In this document: one piece after another, positions 53,560-62,818 of the stretch | How positions within the stretch are numbered: position 1 is the stretch's first letter | How the letters are laid out: every line of letters begins with the position of its first letter | NCBI RefSeq assembly: GCF_002195995.1 | Contig: NZ_NHON01000013.1 | Coordinates: forward strand, 1-64,000 | Direction: 5' to 3' | DNA: 64,000 nt | From: Inquilinus limosus | GTDB taxonomy: Bacteria > Pseudomonadota > Alphaproteobacteria > DSM-16000 > Inquilinaceae | Notes under the pieces: model-generated | The model's database searches: none | The model's input: the letters and a program-made list of their open reading frames with translations, nothing else | What the model was told of the DNA's origin: nothing | Made by a program: the position numbers and the translations under genes

Positions 53560-54960
53560 TTGACCGTCATCCCGTTTCGACCAGACGGCGCTCCGCAGGA
53601 TATCGAGGCCGAGCAGTGGTTGCTCGAGGGACTGCTGCAGGCGCCCAGCCGCGTCGCCGAATGCGCCGAGATCGTGCGGCCGGACGACTTCCATGACGAC
53701 GGCTATGGAGCGCTGTTCCGTGCGCTGATCGAAATCGACGGCCGCGGCACGCCTGTGACGACCGCCGACCTCATCACCATCATGGGCGTGGGCGAAAAGG
53801 CCCAGGAGTGGCAGAACGCGATCGGAGCCATGCGCGGCAGCATGGCGGCAACCGACTTCCGGACGCTGGCTGGCTACGCTCGGAAGATCGCTGACAACGC
53901 TATGCGCCGGGCCCTGATCACCCTGTCGCAACGGCTCGCCCAGCAGGCCGTCGACGGCAAGGATGCCACGACGGTCCTCCGCGATGCCGAAACGGCCCTG
54001 GCGGACCTGGAGCAGCGGGGCGGCGGCGACAAGGGGCTGCGCGATATGGGCCTCGTCATGCGCTCGACGCTGCAGCACCTCGAGGCTGTGATGCGCGGGG
54101 ACGCAGCCATCGCCGGCAAGCCGACTGGAGTCGGCGATCTCGACAAGGCGCTGGGCGGCGCCCGGAACGGCAACCTGATCGTCTATGCGGCGCGCCCGGG
54201 CATGGGCAAGACCGCGCTGGCGATCAATGCCGCCGAGGCGACCGCCCGGGCCGGCGGCTTCGTCGCCTTCTACAGCCACGAGATGTCCCGCGAGCAGATC
54301 GGGCAGCGGATCATCGCCGCCCGCACCGGCATCCCGATCGACCGGCAGCAGAGCGGGCCGCTCACGCCGGAGGACTGGCGCCGTATCTGCGCCGTCGGCG
54401 CCGAGATCGCGGAGCTCCCTATGGAGATCGACGACGGCCGGCATAAGACCGTTGCCTCCATGGTGGCGAGCGCCCGCCGGCTGCAGCGTCGCCGCGGCCT
54501 GGCACTGATCGTGGTCGATTACATCCAGCTCCTCGTTGGCGGCGACACCAGGAATCGCGTTGAGGAGGTGAGCCGCATCACCCGCGACCTCAAGCTGGCG
54601 GCCAAAGACCTGGACGTGCCGATCATCGCTCTGTCGCAGCTCTCCCGCGAGGTGGAGAAGCGAGACGACAAGCGGCCCCTGAAGAGCGACCTGCGCGATT
54701 CCGGTTCGATCGAGCAGGACGCCGACCAGATCGTGTTCATCTACCGGCCCGACTACTACCTGCGGGAGCCGGAACGAAGGGAGGGTGAAGAGAGCGCCAA
54801 GTTCATGGCGCGCCGTGAAGCCTATGACGAGCAGCTGCGCGAGATGCAGGGCATCGCCGAGCTGATCGTCGCCAAGAACCGGCACGGCCGCGAATGCACC
54901 GTCCGGTCGCACTGGGACGGAGAGCGTCAGCGCTTCAGCGACCTCGACTGGAGGCGCTGA
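53560..54960 (+). CDS. dnaB: Replicative DNA helicase, DnaB family
   Basis: A 466-residue hexameric helicase. N-terminal primase-interaction domain (DIEAEQWLLEGLL), then RecA-like domain with Walker A ARPGMGKTALA, Walker B LIVVDYIQLL, and the arginine-finger region LSQLSREVEKRDDKRPLKSD. The start is TTG at 53560 with GGGAGG upstream. Length matches bacterial DnaB, so the phage carries its own fork helicase. Confidence 0.92.
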   Translation: MTVIPFRPDGAPQDIEAEQWLLEGLLQAPSRVAECAEIVRPDDFHDDGYGALFRALIEIDGRGTPVTTADLITIMGVGEKAQEWQNAIGAMRGSMAATDFRTLAGYARKIADNAMRRALITLSQRLAQQAVDGKDATTVLRDAETALADLEQRGGGDKGLRDMGLVMRSTLQHLEAVMRGDAAIAGKPTGVGDLDKALGGARNGNLIVYAARPGMGKTALAINAAEATARAGGFVAFYSHEMSREQIGQRIIAARTGIPIDRQQSGPLTPEDWRRICAVGAEIAELPMEIDDGRHKTVASMVASARRLQRRRGLALIVVDYIQLLVGGDTRNRVEEVSRITRDLKLAAKDLDVPIIALSQLSREVEKRDDKRPLKSDLRDSGSIEQDADQIVFIYRPDYYLREPERREGEESAKFMARREAYDEQLREMQGIAELIVAKNRHGRECTVRSHWDGERQRFSDLDWRR

Positions 54961-54962
54961 GA

Positions 54963-55850
54963 GTGCCGTCCAAACGCCCGTGGATGAAGTTTTTCCCCTC
55001 GGATTGGCAGGCCGACCAGCTGCTCGGTATGTGCAGCCTGGCCGCCCGCGGTCTGTGGATGGAAATGCTCGCGATCATGCATCGCGCCGATCCCCATGGG
55101 CATCTTCTCGTGAACGGAAAGAAGCCGAGTGACGAGCAGCTTGCGGCGCTCGCCAGAGCTCCGGTGGACCAGGTACGGGCGCTGACCCATGAGCTGGAAG
55201 AAGCCGGAGTGTTCAGCCGATCCCGCAACGGCACGATCTACTCCAGGCGTATGACCACGGACGAGAAGAAGCGAAAGGACGGAGAAACAGCGGCGTTGAC
55301 GGGCGGAAGTGTACCCGGATCGAGGAGGAGCCAAGCGGCTGGAAATAAAGGAAAAATTCCGCCACCCCCCAGGGTGGTAGGTGGGGTGGCTTCACAACCA
55401 CCCCCACACCCAGAAGCCATATGCCAGAAAAAACCCCCTGATCCCCCTTCGGCGGATCGTGAGTTCGAGGGCTTCTATCAAGCCTATCCCAGGCACATCG
55501 GCAGAGGGCAGGCGCTGAAGGCGTGGCGATCTGCCCTCAAGAAGGCCGAGCCGTCAGCGCTGGTGGCCGCGGCACATGCCTTTGCCAAGCGGTCGGAAGC
55601 CACCGAGGAGCGGTTCATCCCACATCCGGCGACTTGGCTGAACGGCGAGCGATGGCTTGATGGCGCACTTGACCGACCGCCGCCGGAACCCGACGCGCCA
55701 TACCCGAAGGGGGGCATTGTCGACCGCGCGATCGAGGCTGCTCTCAACAAGCAGGACAAGGGCAGGGCGGACGAGATCTTCAAGGCGGCCCGCCGGTCAT
55801 TGGCGGACGCCGAACGCATGGCAACGACCTACCTCGGAGAAGCAGCATGA
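54963..55850 (+). CDS. Phage replication protein (helicase loader-like)
   Basis: A 295-residue protein. The N-terminal part KRPWMKFFPSDWQADQLLGM, ARGLWMEML, RMTTDEKKR is typical of phage replication proteins with a DnaT/DnaD-like winged helix (DUF1376-like). A Pro-rich linker and a helical C-terminal unit (FEGFYQAYPRHIGRGQALKA) follow. The GTG start at 54963 has GGAGG 9 bp upstream. Next to dnaB, it probably marks the origin or loads the helicase. Confidence 0.75.
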   Translation: MPSKRPWMKFFPSDWQADQLLGMCSLAARGLWMEMLAIMHRADPHGHLLVNGKKPSDEQLAALARAPVDQVRALTHELEEAGVFSRSRNGTIYSRRMTTDEKKRKDGETAALTGGSVPGSRRSQAAGNKGKIPPPPRVVGGVASQPPPHPEAICQKKPPDPPSADREFEGFYQAYPRHIGRGQALKAWRSALKKAEPSALVAAAHAFAKRSEATEERFIPHPATWLNGERWLDGALDRPPPEPDAPYPKGGIVDRAIEAALNKQDKGRADEIFKAARRSLADAERMATTYLGEAA

Positions 55851-56293
55851 CCGACATGGAAGGCATCACCCGCGGCCCGTTCCGGCTGATGAGCTGGGAC
55901 GAGGCTCAGAGGAACGCGGCGCGGGCCCGGCAGGGCGGCCCGATGACGGTCGACCCGAGCACGTTCGGGTGCATCCCGGCGCCCCAGGCGATGATCCTGT
56001 GGGACGACCGACAGGGCGTCGGGATCACCGATGTCGCTGTCTGCCGGCAGGAGGATCGGGAAAACCACGACCGACACCGCTTCGGCTGTTCCCGCGGCGT
56101 CTGCGATTGGTCCTGGCTCGATGGCGACCCGCTCAACTCTCCGATGGGCGTCTTCCTCTGGATGTCGACGGTCGACCGGTTCCACTCACCGGAGGTCGAG
56201 ATCAGGGCTCTGGCGGAGATGGCCAAGATCAGCGAGCAGCGCTGGGCGATCACGCTGCTCAAGGTCAAGGGCGCTCTGGCGGCCGAGTTCTGA
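55847..56293 (+). CDS. Hypothetical phage protein
   Basis: A 148-residue protein coupled to the replication gene by ATGA. It has three cysteines and a Trp-rich centre (CSRGVCDWSWLDGDPLNSP). No known domain is recognised. Confidence 0.55.
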   Translation: MTDMEGITRGPFRLMSWDEAQRNAARARQGGPMTVDPSTFGCIPAPQAMILWDDRQGVGITDVAVCRQEDRENHDRHRFGCSRGVCDWSWLDGDPLNSPMGVFLWMSTVDRFHSPEVEIRALAEMAKISEQRWAITLLKVKGALAAEF

Positions 56294-56323
56294 CCGGACG
56301 CATCGCGAGACACTGGGGAACGG

Positions 56324-56938
56324 ATGATGCCGAAGCATCGCAGAAGGGCAGGGCGGCCGCGGAAGGTCGCGGCGCAGCGGCACCCGAGCGGCCAGGTGGT
56401 GCGGGAGAGGGGCGAACCCGTGACGCCGGAGCTCGCGGCGAAGCGGGCGAGCGCGACCGGCGGAGGTGTCGATGCCTGGCGCGACCAAGTCGGCGGCACT
56501 GTGCTCGGTGCGCTCTACCGGCGCGGTCTGCTGGCGCATCACGAGAAGGAGGCGCCTGGCCTCGCCACCGGCCGGTATCTCGCCGGGCTCGACTATGCCG
56601 ACCTGATGGATCGCGTCGGCCGGCAGATCGCAGCGCCGCGCGGCATGGCGCAGAAGCCTCAGGGGCGTTCGCTTTCGGCCGAGAATGCCGAGGGCTTCGC
56701 CCGGACGATGGCGCAGTACCGCGAGACGCTCGATGCTCTCGGCCGGCTCGACTTCCGCTGCCGCATCGCGCTCTCGCTGGCCTGCCCGGATCCGGCGGCG
56801 GATGTCGATGCACTGCTGCCGAAGGCAGTCGCCGCGGCGCCGCTGGTCCGGGAGGCGCTGGACGCGCTGGTGCGTTCCGCACCAAGGATCAAAGCTGTAG
56901 GGCGATCTGCAGTCGAAGCGATGAAGGAGGCGGCATGA
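56324..56938 (+). CDS. Hypothetical phage protein with basic N-terminus
   Basis: A 204-residue protein starting with an AT-hook-like basic stretch (KHRRRAGRPRKVAAQRH), then helical sequence (ALYRRGLLAHHEKEAPGLAT, YRETLDALGRLDFRCRIAL). The position between replication and packaging genes is where phages keep a late-gene activator, so a transcriptional role is possible but unproven. Confidence 0.55.
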   Translation: MMPKHRRRAGRPRKVAAQRHPSGQVVRERGEPVTPELAAKRASATGGGVDAWRDQVGGTVLGALYRRGLLAHHEKEAPGLATGRYLAGLDYADLMDRVGRQIAAPRGMAQKPQGRSLSAENAEGFARTMAQYRETLDALGRLDFRCRIALSLACPDPAADVDALLPKAVAAAPLVREALDALVRSAPRIKAVGRSAVEAMKEAA

Positions 56939-57171
56939 CGGAAGGGCGTGGCTTGCCGGTGGACGTGTTGGCCGACATCAAGCGCGATACGCAGCGCTTG
57001 GTGTTGGATGTGGGCAGCCTGGTGTCGAAGGTGGATGACGTCAGCAAAGCGCAGGCTAGGCTAAATCGTATGATTTCGAAACGGCCTACCAAGAGGCAGT
57101 TGGCCCTGCTCTTCCTCTTCGTCCTCGCAGTTCTGGTGTCGGTGAATCTCGGCATCGGCATCATGAGTTGA
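56935..57171 (+). CDS. Small C-terminally anchored membrane protein
   Basis: A 78-residue protein: soluble coiled-coil-like N-terminus (IKRDTQRLVLDVGSLVSKVD) and one C-terminal membrane helix (QLALLFLFVLAVLVSVNLGI). Overlaps the previous gene by 4 bp. It could be holin-like or a superinfection-exclusion protein; there is no direct evidence for either. Confidence 0.55.
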   Translation: MTEGRGLPVDVLADIKRDTQRLVLDVGSLVSKVDDVSKAQARLNRMISKRPTKRQLALLFLFVLAVLVSVNLGIGIMS

Positions 57172-57253
57172 GCATCGCAAATGGGTGTTGCGCTCTCGAC
57201 TGAGATGTGTTTCATTACCGAAATGCAGGGTGACGTCGTGCGCCCGAAGAGAG

Positions 57254-57283
57254 CCCGCCCCGGTAGTCCGAGGCGGGTTTTTT
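57254..57283 (+). terminator. Intrinsic terminator before the packaging genes
   Basis: CCCGCC (57254-57259) pairs with GGCGGG (57272-57277), followed by six T. It separates the replication operon from the terminase genes, which presumably need antitermination or their own promoter. Confidence 0.85.
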
Positions 57284-57309
57284 CTTGAAATCAATCAAGG
57301 CAAATCAAG

Positions 57310-57585
57310 ATGGTCGACGGTCATGGCGGCCGTAGGCCGGGCGCAGGCCGTAAGCCGGGCTCGACCACGGCGAAGACGCGAGAGATCGCAGACAAGGCCC
57401 TAGAAAACGGCCTGACGCCGTTGGAGTACATGCTGAGCGTTCTGCGTGACGATGGACTTGATCACGAAGTACGCATGGACGCGGCAAAAGCCGCGGCGCC
57501 GTTTATCCACCCGCGCTTGGCTGCCGTCGAGCATAGCGGCGAGATGACGTTCAAGCACGAAGACGCGCTATCCGACCTGGAATGA
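57310..57585 (+). CDS. Terminase small-subunit-like protein
   Basis: A 91-residue protein with a basic Gly/Arg start (GGRRPGAGRKPGSTTAKTRE) and a helical rest (LTPLEYMLSVLRD). It is coupled by ATGA to the large terminase gene. Many phages have a short, DNA-binding small terminase here; this one is near the short end of the range. Confidence 0.65.
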   Translation: MVDGHGGRRPGAGRKPGSTTAKTREIADKALENGLTPLEYMLSVLRDDGLDHEVRMDAAKAAAPFIHPRLAAVEHSGEMTFKHEDALSDLE

Positions 57586-59114
57586 CCGTAGCGCAGATGT
57601 CCGACCGCGAGCGTGGGATACGCCAGCGGCTCAAGGATGATTTCGCGCACTACGCGGCCAAGTGCCTACGCATTCGGACCAAGGCCGGCACGGTTGAGCC
57701 GCTGAATCTGAACGAACCGCAGCAGTACCTGCATAAGCGGCTAGAGGAGCAGCTGGGGCGCACCGGGAAGGTCCGGGCGATCATCCTGAAAGGCCGTCAG
57801 CAGGGATGCAGCACCTATGTCGGCGGCCGGTTCTATCACCAGGTCACCCACAGCCGCGGCGTGCGGGTGTTCATCCTGACCCACGAGGATGCTGCGACGG
57901 CAAACCTGTTTGAGATGGTGACGCGCTATCACGAACACATGCCGGCGCTGGTCAAGCCCAGCACGGGCGCGGCGAATGCGAAGGAGCTGACGTTCGATCG
58001 GCTCGACAGCGGCTACAAGATCGGGACCGCAGGGACGAAGGGTGCGGGGCGTTCGTCGACGATCCAGCGGTTTCATGGCTCGGAAGTGGCGTTCTGGCCG
58101 TTCGCGGAGACGCATGCTGCGGGTGTCATGCAGGCCATTCCCGACATGCCAGGCACCGAGGTCATTCTAGAGTCCACGGCGAACGGCATCGGCGGATATT
58201 TTCACGAGCAATGGCAGAAGGCCGAGGCTGGGCAGTCCGAGTACCAGGCGATCTTCATCCCGTGGTTCTGGTCGCCGGAGTACCGCAAGCCGGCGCCGGA
58301 GGGCTTCGGGCTCAATGACGAGGAGAGCGAATACGCCAATGCGCACGGGCTTGACCTGGAGCAGATGGCTTGGCGCCGTTCCAAGATCGCCGAACTGAAG
58401 GATGATTGGCTGTTCAAGCAGGAATACCCGGCCACGGCGGCCGAGGCGTTCCAGAACAGCGGGCACGACAGCCTCATCCCTGGCGCGCTCGTTACGGCGG
58501 CCCGTAGACGCACTGTGGAAGCGTCCGGCCCGCTGGTCGTGGGTGTCGACCCGGCGTGGACGGGTGAGGATCGCACGGCGATCTGCTGGCGTCGGGGCCG
58601 CAAGGTTCTGAGGGTCGAGAGCCGCAGCGGTATCGACACGATGGCGACGGCCGGCTGGTGCAAGCAGATCCTGGAGAAGGAGAGGCCGGCGCGCATGTTC
58701 GTGGACGTCGGCGGAGTAGGCGCGGGCGTCATCGACCGGCTGCGCGAGATGGGCTTCGGGGATACGGCCCGGGCTGTGAACTTCGGCGAGAAGCCATTGG
58801 CGCCGGAGCCGAATGAGGGCGGCGGCCCGCTCAATCGCCGTGCCGAGATGTGGATGGGCATGAAGGAGTGGCTGCAGGACCCGGCCGGGACCGATATCCC
58901 GGACCTGGACAGCCTGCATGCCGATCTGACAGGGCCTGGCTACAAGTACGACAGCAACACGCGGGTCGTGCTGGAGAAGAAAGAGGACATGCGCAAGCGC
59001 GGCGTCCGCAGTCCTGATGAGGGCGACGCGATGGCGCTGACGTTCGCCGAGCCTGTGGACGTGGCGCAGAGCTGGTCCAAGCCGATCAAGTACGACAACC
59101 GCGGGATCGTGTGA
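57582..59114 (+). CDS. terL: Terminase large subunit
   Basis: A 510-residue packaging motor and nuclease. ATPase: Walker A-like KGRQQGCST and Walker B VILESTAN. Nuclease: acidic residues in VVGVDPAW, FVDVGGVG and SPDEGDAMAL, the RNase H-like triad. It cuts concatemers and pumps DNA into the head through the portal encoded 280 bp downstream. Confidence 0.92.
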   Translation: MTVAQMSDRERGIRQRLKDDFAHYAAKCLRIRTKAGTVEPLNLNEPQQYLHKRLEEQLGRTGKVRAIILKGRQQGCSTYVGGRFYHQVTHSRGVRVFILTHEDAATANLFEMVTRYHEHMPALVKPSTGAANAKELTFDRLDSGYKIGTAGTKGAGRSSTIQRFHGSEVAFWPFAETHAAGVMQAIPDMPGTEVILESTANGIGGYFHEQWQKAEAGQSEYQAIFIPWFWSPEYRKPAPEGFGLNDEESEYANAHGLDLEQMAWRRSKIAELKDDWLFKQEYPATAAEAFQNSGHDSLIPGALVTAARRRTVEASGPLVVGVDPAWTGEDRTAICWRRGRKVLRVESRSGIDTMATAGWCKQILEKERPARMFVDVGGVGAGVIDRLREMGFGDTARAVNFGEKPLAPEPNEGGGPLNRRAEMWMGMKEWLQDPAGTDIPDLDSLHADLTGPGYKYDSNTRVVLEKKEDMRKRGVRSPDEGDAMALTFAEPVDVAQSWSKPIKYDNRGIV

Positions 59115-59380
59115 TGCTCTATGACGTGACCGGCGCGACCTTCGAGCTGCTAGACCTGAACGGCGACGGCATCGCCGACACCAAGAAGGCGGTCGCACAG
59201 ACTGTCACGGTTGAGGCTGCCTCCGGCGATGAGGCGGCGGCACTGGCGATGGCGCAGGGGCTTCAGGTGGTGACCGGCGTGAACGTCGCCAGTCGCGATG
59301 CCGAGGACGCTCCCTCTGCCACCGCCGACGCGACCGAGCCCGTCAAGCGCGCCCCTGGCCGTCCCCGCAAGGTCGACTGA
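59114..59380 (+). CDS. Small hypothetical protein between terminase and portal
   Basis: An 88-residue protein with an EF-hand-like acidic stretch (LLDLNGDGIADTKK) and a basic C-terminus (KRAPGRPRKVD). It overlaps the terminase stop by one base; a GTG 3 bp earlier is possible. Unknown function, perhaps a head accessory. Confidence 0.55.
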   Translation: MLYDVTGATFELLDLNGDGIADTKKAVAQTVTVEAASGDEAAALAMAQGLQVVTGVNVASRDAEDAPSATADATEPVKRAPGRPRKVD

Positions 59381-59391
59381 GGCCCATCTGA

Positions 59392-61539
59392 ATGGCTGAC
59401 TACGCCGACGACGCCCCCGAAACGACGGCGGGCGAGGGCGAAGCCATGTCCGATAGCGAGCTGGCGGCCCTGATCGACCAGTACGTTGCCGACAGCGGCG
59501 GCATCTGGGATCAGCCGCTGGACGCCTACCGGGAGCGCGCGCTGCGCTACTACCGCGGCGATCCTCGGGGCGATGAAGTCGATGGCCGGTCGCAGGTTGT
59601 CAGCCGCGACGTCGCCGAGGCGGTAGACGGCATGCTGCCGGACCTGCTGGAGATCTTCGTCTCCGGCGACCAGCTCGTGCGGTTCGATCCGATGGGGCCG
59701 GAGGACGAGGAGGGGGCCGAGCAGGCGACCGACTATGTGAACTGGATCTTCAGCCAGGACAATCCTGGGTTCGAGATCCTGTACACTTGGTTCAAGGACG
59801 CGCTGCTGAACAAGAACGGCGTGGTCAAGGTCTGGTGGCGGGACGAAAAGCACACCAAGGACGAACGCTATTGCGGCCTGACCGACGACGAGCTGGCGCT
59901 GCTGGAGACCGACCCGGCGACGGAGATTGTCGAGAAGAAGCCGTCGCAGATGTCCGAGGCCGCGTCGGCCGAAATGCAGGCGCCGCTGTACGATGTCCAG
60001 ACCCGCGTGACGGTGCCGGGCGGGAAGATCTGCATCGAGTGCGTGCCACCCGAGGAGTTCCTGATCTGGAGCCGGTCGAAGGGCTTTGCCGACACACCGT
60101 TCATCGGCCAGCGGCTGCAGAAGCGAAAGAGCGACCTGATCGAGGAGGGTTTTGACCGTGAGATCGTCGAAGGGCTGCCTAGCGATGATCAGGGCGACGA
60201 TCTGCACGGTGAGAAGCTGGAGCGCTTCAAGGATCTGACGCAGATCCCGATGAACTCGCCGACGCTGGACGAGTCCATGCGGATGGTTTGGGCGGAAGAG
60301 GTGTTCATCCGGGTCGACCGGGATGGCGACGGCATTGCCGAGCTGCGCAAGATCACCAAGGTCAACGACACGATCCTGGACGACACGAAGGTCGATGATC
60401 ATTGGTTCGCCGGCCTGTCGCCCAATCCGATGCCGCACACCTGGGAAGGGCGCAGCATCGCCGACGAGACGATGGACATCCAGGACATCAAGACCGCCGT
60501 CACCCGCGGCAGCCTGGACAGCCTGTACCTCTCGAACAATCCGCGGCAGCTCGTCCGCAATGGCAAGGTCAATCTCGACGACGTCCTAAACAGCCGCCCG
60601 GGTGGCGTGATCCGCGTTGCCGACAATGCCGGACCTCTGGCCGATGCCTATCAGGCCCAGGTGACGCCGTTCGTCGGGCAGTCCTCGTTCCCGATGATCG
60701 AGTATCTGGATCAGGTGATCGAGCGCCGGACTGGCCTGATCCGCCAGGCGCAGGGAATGGACCCCGACGTCATCAACAAGACGGCGACCGCGGCGCGGAT
60801 CATGAACAGCGCCGGCCAGCGCCGCCTGAAGATGATTGCCCGGATCTTCGCCGAGACCGGAGTGAAGCGTGCCTTCGAGCTGATCTACGCCGCGGTGAAG
60901 AAGTACCAGCAGCGGCCGAAGGTGATCCGACTTCGCAACAAGTGGGTGCCGATGGACCCGCGCGGCTGGGCCGACAAGATGGACCTGAAGGTCTCCGTTG
61001 GCTTGGGGACGGGAGATCGGCAGGAGCAGCTTGCGGCCATCCTGCAGAGCGTGGTGCCGGCGCAGCAGGCCACCGTGCAGCTGCAGGGCGGCGTGCAGGG
61101 GCCGATGGTCAAGATGGACCACTTGTACAACACGGCGAGGAAGCTGGTGGAGTTCGGCGGCCTGAAATCGCCCGAGCTGTATTTCGGGGATCCGAGCGAT
61201 CCGGCCAATCAGCCGCCTCCATCTCCGCCGCCGCCCGATCCGAAGATGCTGGAGGCACAGGGCAAGCTGCAGCTCGAGCAGCAGAAGGCCCAGACGCAGA
61301 TTCAGCTTCAGATGCAGCAGGGCGCTGCTGAGATCGAGATGCGCCGGCAGCTCGCGGAGCAGGAGCTTGCGCTGAAGCGCGAGGAGTTGGCAGCCCGGCG
61401 GCAAATGGAGCGCGAGAAGGCGGCGCAGGACTATGAGCTGCGGCGGATGGAGATGGACGCGGAGATCGCGTTGAAGCGCTACCAGATCGAAAAGCAGGCT
61501 GAGACGGCCCAGGCCACCAACGTGCCGAAGCCCGAATGA
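59392..61539 (+). CDS. Portal protein (SU10-like)
   Basis: A 715-residue protein with the portal features of SU10-type podoviruses: RYYRGDPRGDEVDGRSQVVS near the start, ALLNKNGVVKVWW, a central TRGSLDSLYLSN and a C-terminal Pro-rich break followed by a long Gln/Glu/Arg coiled coil (residues about 615-700). Twelve copies form the DNA gateway at one capsid vertex. Followed by an ATGA-coupled small gene. Confidence 0.88.
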   Translation: MADYADDAPETTAGEGEAMSDSELAALIDQYVADSGGIWDQPLDAYRERALRYYRGDPRGDEVDGRSQVVSRDVAEAVDGMLPDLLEIFVSGDQLVRFDPMGPEDEEGAEQATDYVNWIFSQDNPGFEILYTWFKDALLNKNGVVKVWWRDEKHTKDERYCGLTDDELALLETDPATEIVEKKPSQMSEAASAEMQAPLYDVQTRVTVPGGKICIECVPPEEFLIWSRSKGFADTPFIGQRLQKRKSDLIEEGFDREIVEGLPSDDQGDDLHGEKLERFKDLTQIPMNSPTLDESMRMVWAEEVFIRVDRDGDGIAELRKITKVNDTILDDTKVDDHWFAGLSPNPMPHTWEGRSIADETMDIQDIKTAVTRGSLDSLYLSNNPRQLVRNGKVNLDDVLNSRPGGVIRVADNAGPLADAYQAQVTPFVGQSSFPMIEYLDQVIERRTGLIRQAQGMDPDVINKTATAARIMNSAGQRRLKMIARIFAETGVKRAFELIYAAVKKYQQRPKVIRLRNKWVPMDPRGWADKMDLKVSVGLGTGDRQEQLAAILQSVVPAQQATVQLQGGVQGPMVKMDHLYNTARKLVEFGGLKSPELYFGDPSDPANQPPPSPPPPDPKMLEAQGKLQLEQQKAQTQIQLQMQQGAAEIEMRRQLAEQELALKREELAARRQMEREKAAQDYELRRMEMDAEIALKRYQIEKQAETAQATNVPKPE

Positions 61540-61793
61540 CCCCCGAGGACATCGTCGCCCGCGCTCGGCACGCCGAGCAGATCACCAACGACCCATTGGT
61601 CGTCGAAACGCTTGATGCGCTGGAGCGCAAATGGCTCGACGCCATCACGGCCAGCCCGGTCGCCGACGCGGATGGGCGCGAGCTGGCATACCGCATGTTC
61701 AAGGCCATTCAGCAATTCCGTGACGAGTTCGCCGCGATGATCGGCGACGGCAAGGTTGCTGCGGCCGAACTGGAGAGAAAAGCGCGTGGCTGA
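61536..61793 (+). CDS. Small hypothetical head-region protein
   Basis: An 85-residue helical protein (ARHAEQITNDPLVVETLDAL). Overlaps portal and scaffold genes. A homologous-looking small gene often sits here in SU10-like modules; role unknown. Confidence 0.6.
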   Translation: MTPEDIVARARHAEQITNDPLVVETLDALERKWLDAITASPVADADGRELAYRMFKAIQQFRDEFAAMIGDGKVAAAELERKARG

Positions 61794-62811
61794 CGACACC
61801 GACAATGGCTTTGACGCGGATCTGCACGCCAAGACGGATGAGATCATGGGGCTGCTCGATGCAGCTTCCGGACCGTCACGCGATGACCGCGGCCGGTTCG
61901 CATCCACGCAGGAACAGCCGCAGCCCGAAGAGGGCGCAGCCGAGAATTCGGTCGAGGAGACCGAAGCCGCACCGGGAGAGCCGGCCAGCGGTGAAGAGAC
62001 CGAGCTCACAACCGAACAGGCTGAAGAGCCTGCCATCGTGTTGCCGCTTGGTTGGAGTGCTGACAAAGCCGAGGCGTTCAAGCAGCTCCCACCCGAACTG
62101 CGCGAGTATATCGCGACGCGGGAGAGCGAGCGGAACAGCCACTACGGCCGGACCCAGCAGGAAGCCGCCGAACAGCGCAGGGCAGCAGATGCCGAGCGCC
62201 AGGCGGCCACAGCCGAGCGGCAGCGCTATGCGCAGGCCCTTGGCGCTTTGATGCAGCAGGCTCAGGCATCGGCCCCCAGGCCGCCTGACCCGCAGTTGGC
62301 CGTGACCGACCCGAACAGGTACATCGTCGAGCAGGCGCGGTACGACAAGGCGGCACGCGACTATCAGGCCATGCACGCAGAGATGCAGCATGTCCAGGAG
62401 CAGGAAGCGCAGCAGCAGGAGACGGCGTTCAGGGAACACATGGCCGCACAGGCCAAGATCCTGGACGAGCGCATCCCCGAGTGGCGGGACGAAGGCAAGC
62501 GGACCAAGGATCAGGCGGACATCGCCACGTTCCTCCGCACGACTGGCTACAGCCAGGAAGAGATCGCCGCCGTCGCGGATGCTCGCGCCGTCCAGATCGC
62601 CCGCAAGGCGATGCTGTACGACCGCCTGATGGCCCAGAAACCGGCTGCGAAGAAGGCGCCGCCCGTCGCGGCCCCGACCCTCAAGCCCGGCCCAGCATCA
62701 AACGCCAGTGCGCCCAACGCAAAGGTCGCTGCCCTGACGAAACGCGCAGCCAGCACCGACAACCTCCGCGAGAAAGCGGACCTGGTGTGGGCTGCTCTCA
62801 ACGTGAGGTAG
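61786..62811 (+). CDS. Scaffolding-like capsid assembly protein
   Basis: A 341-residue protein starting at GTG (GGAGAG upstream). The first 90 residues are acidic and disordered; the middle is a long coiled coil (AAEQRRAADAERQAATAERQ); the C-terminus is basic. Immediately before the capsid gene, this is the standard place and build of a scaffold. Confidence 0.8.
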   Translation: MADDTDNGFDADLHAKTDEIMGLLDAASGPSRDDRGRFASTQEQPQPEEGAAENSVEETEAAPGEPASGEETELTTEQAEEPAIVLPLGWSADKAEAFKQLPPELREYIATRESERNSHYGRTQQEAAEQRRAADAERQAATAERQRYAQALGALMQQAQASAPRPPDPQLAVTDPNRYIVEQARYDKAARDYQAMHAEMQHVQEQEAQQQETAFREHMAAQAKILDERIPEWRDEGKRTKDQADIATFLRTTGYSQEEIAAVADARAVQIARKAMLYDRLMAQKPAAKKAPPVAAPTLKPGPASNASAPNAKVAALTKRAASTDNLREKADLVWAALNVR

Positions 62812-62818
62812 CTACGAA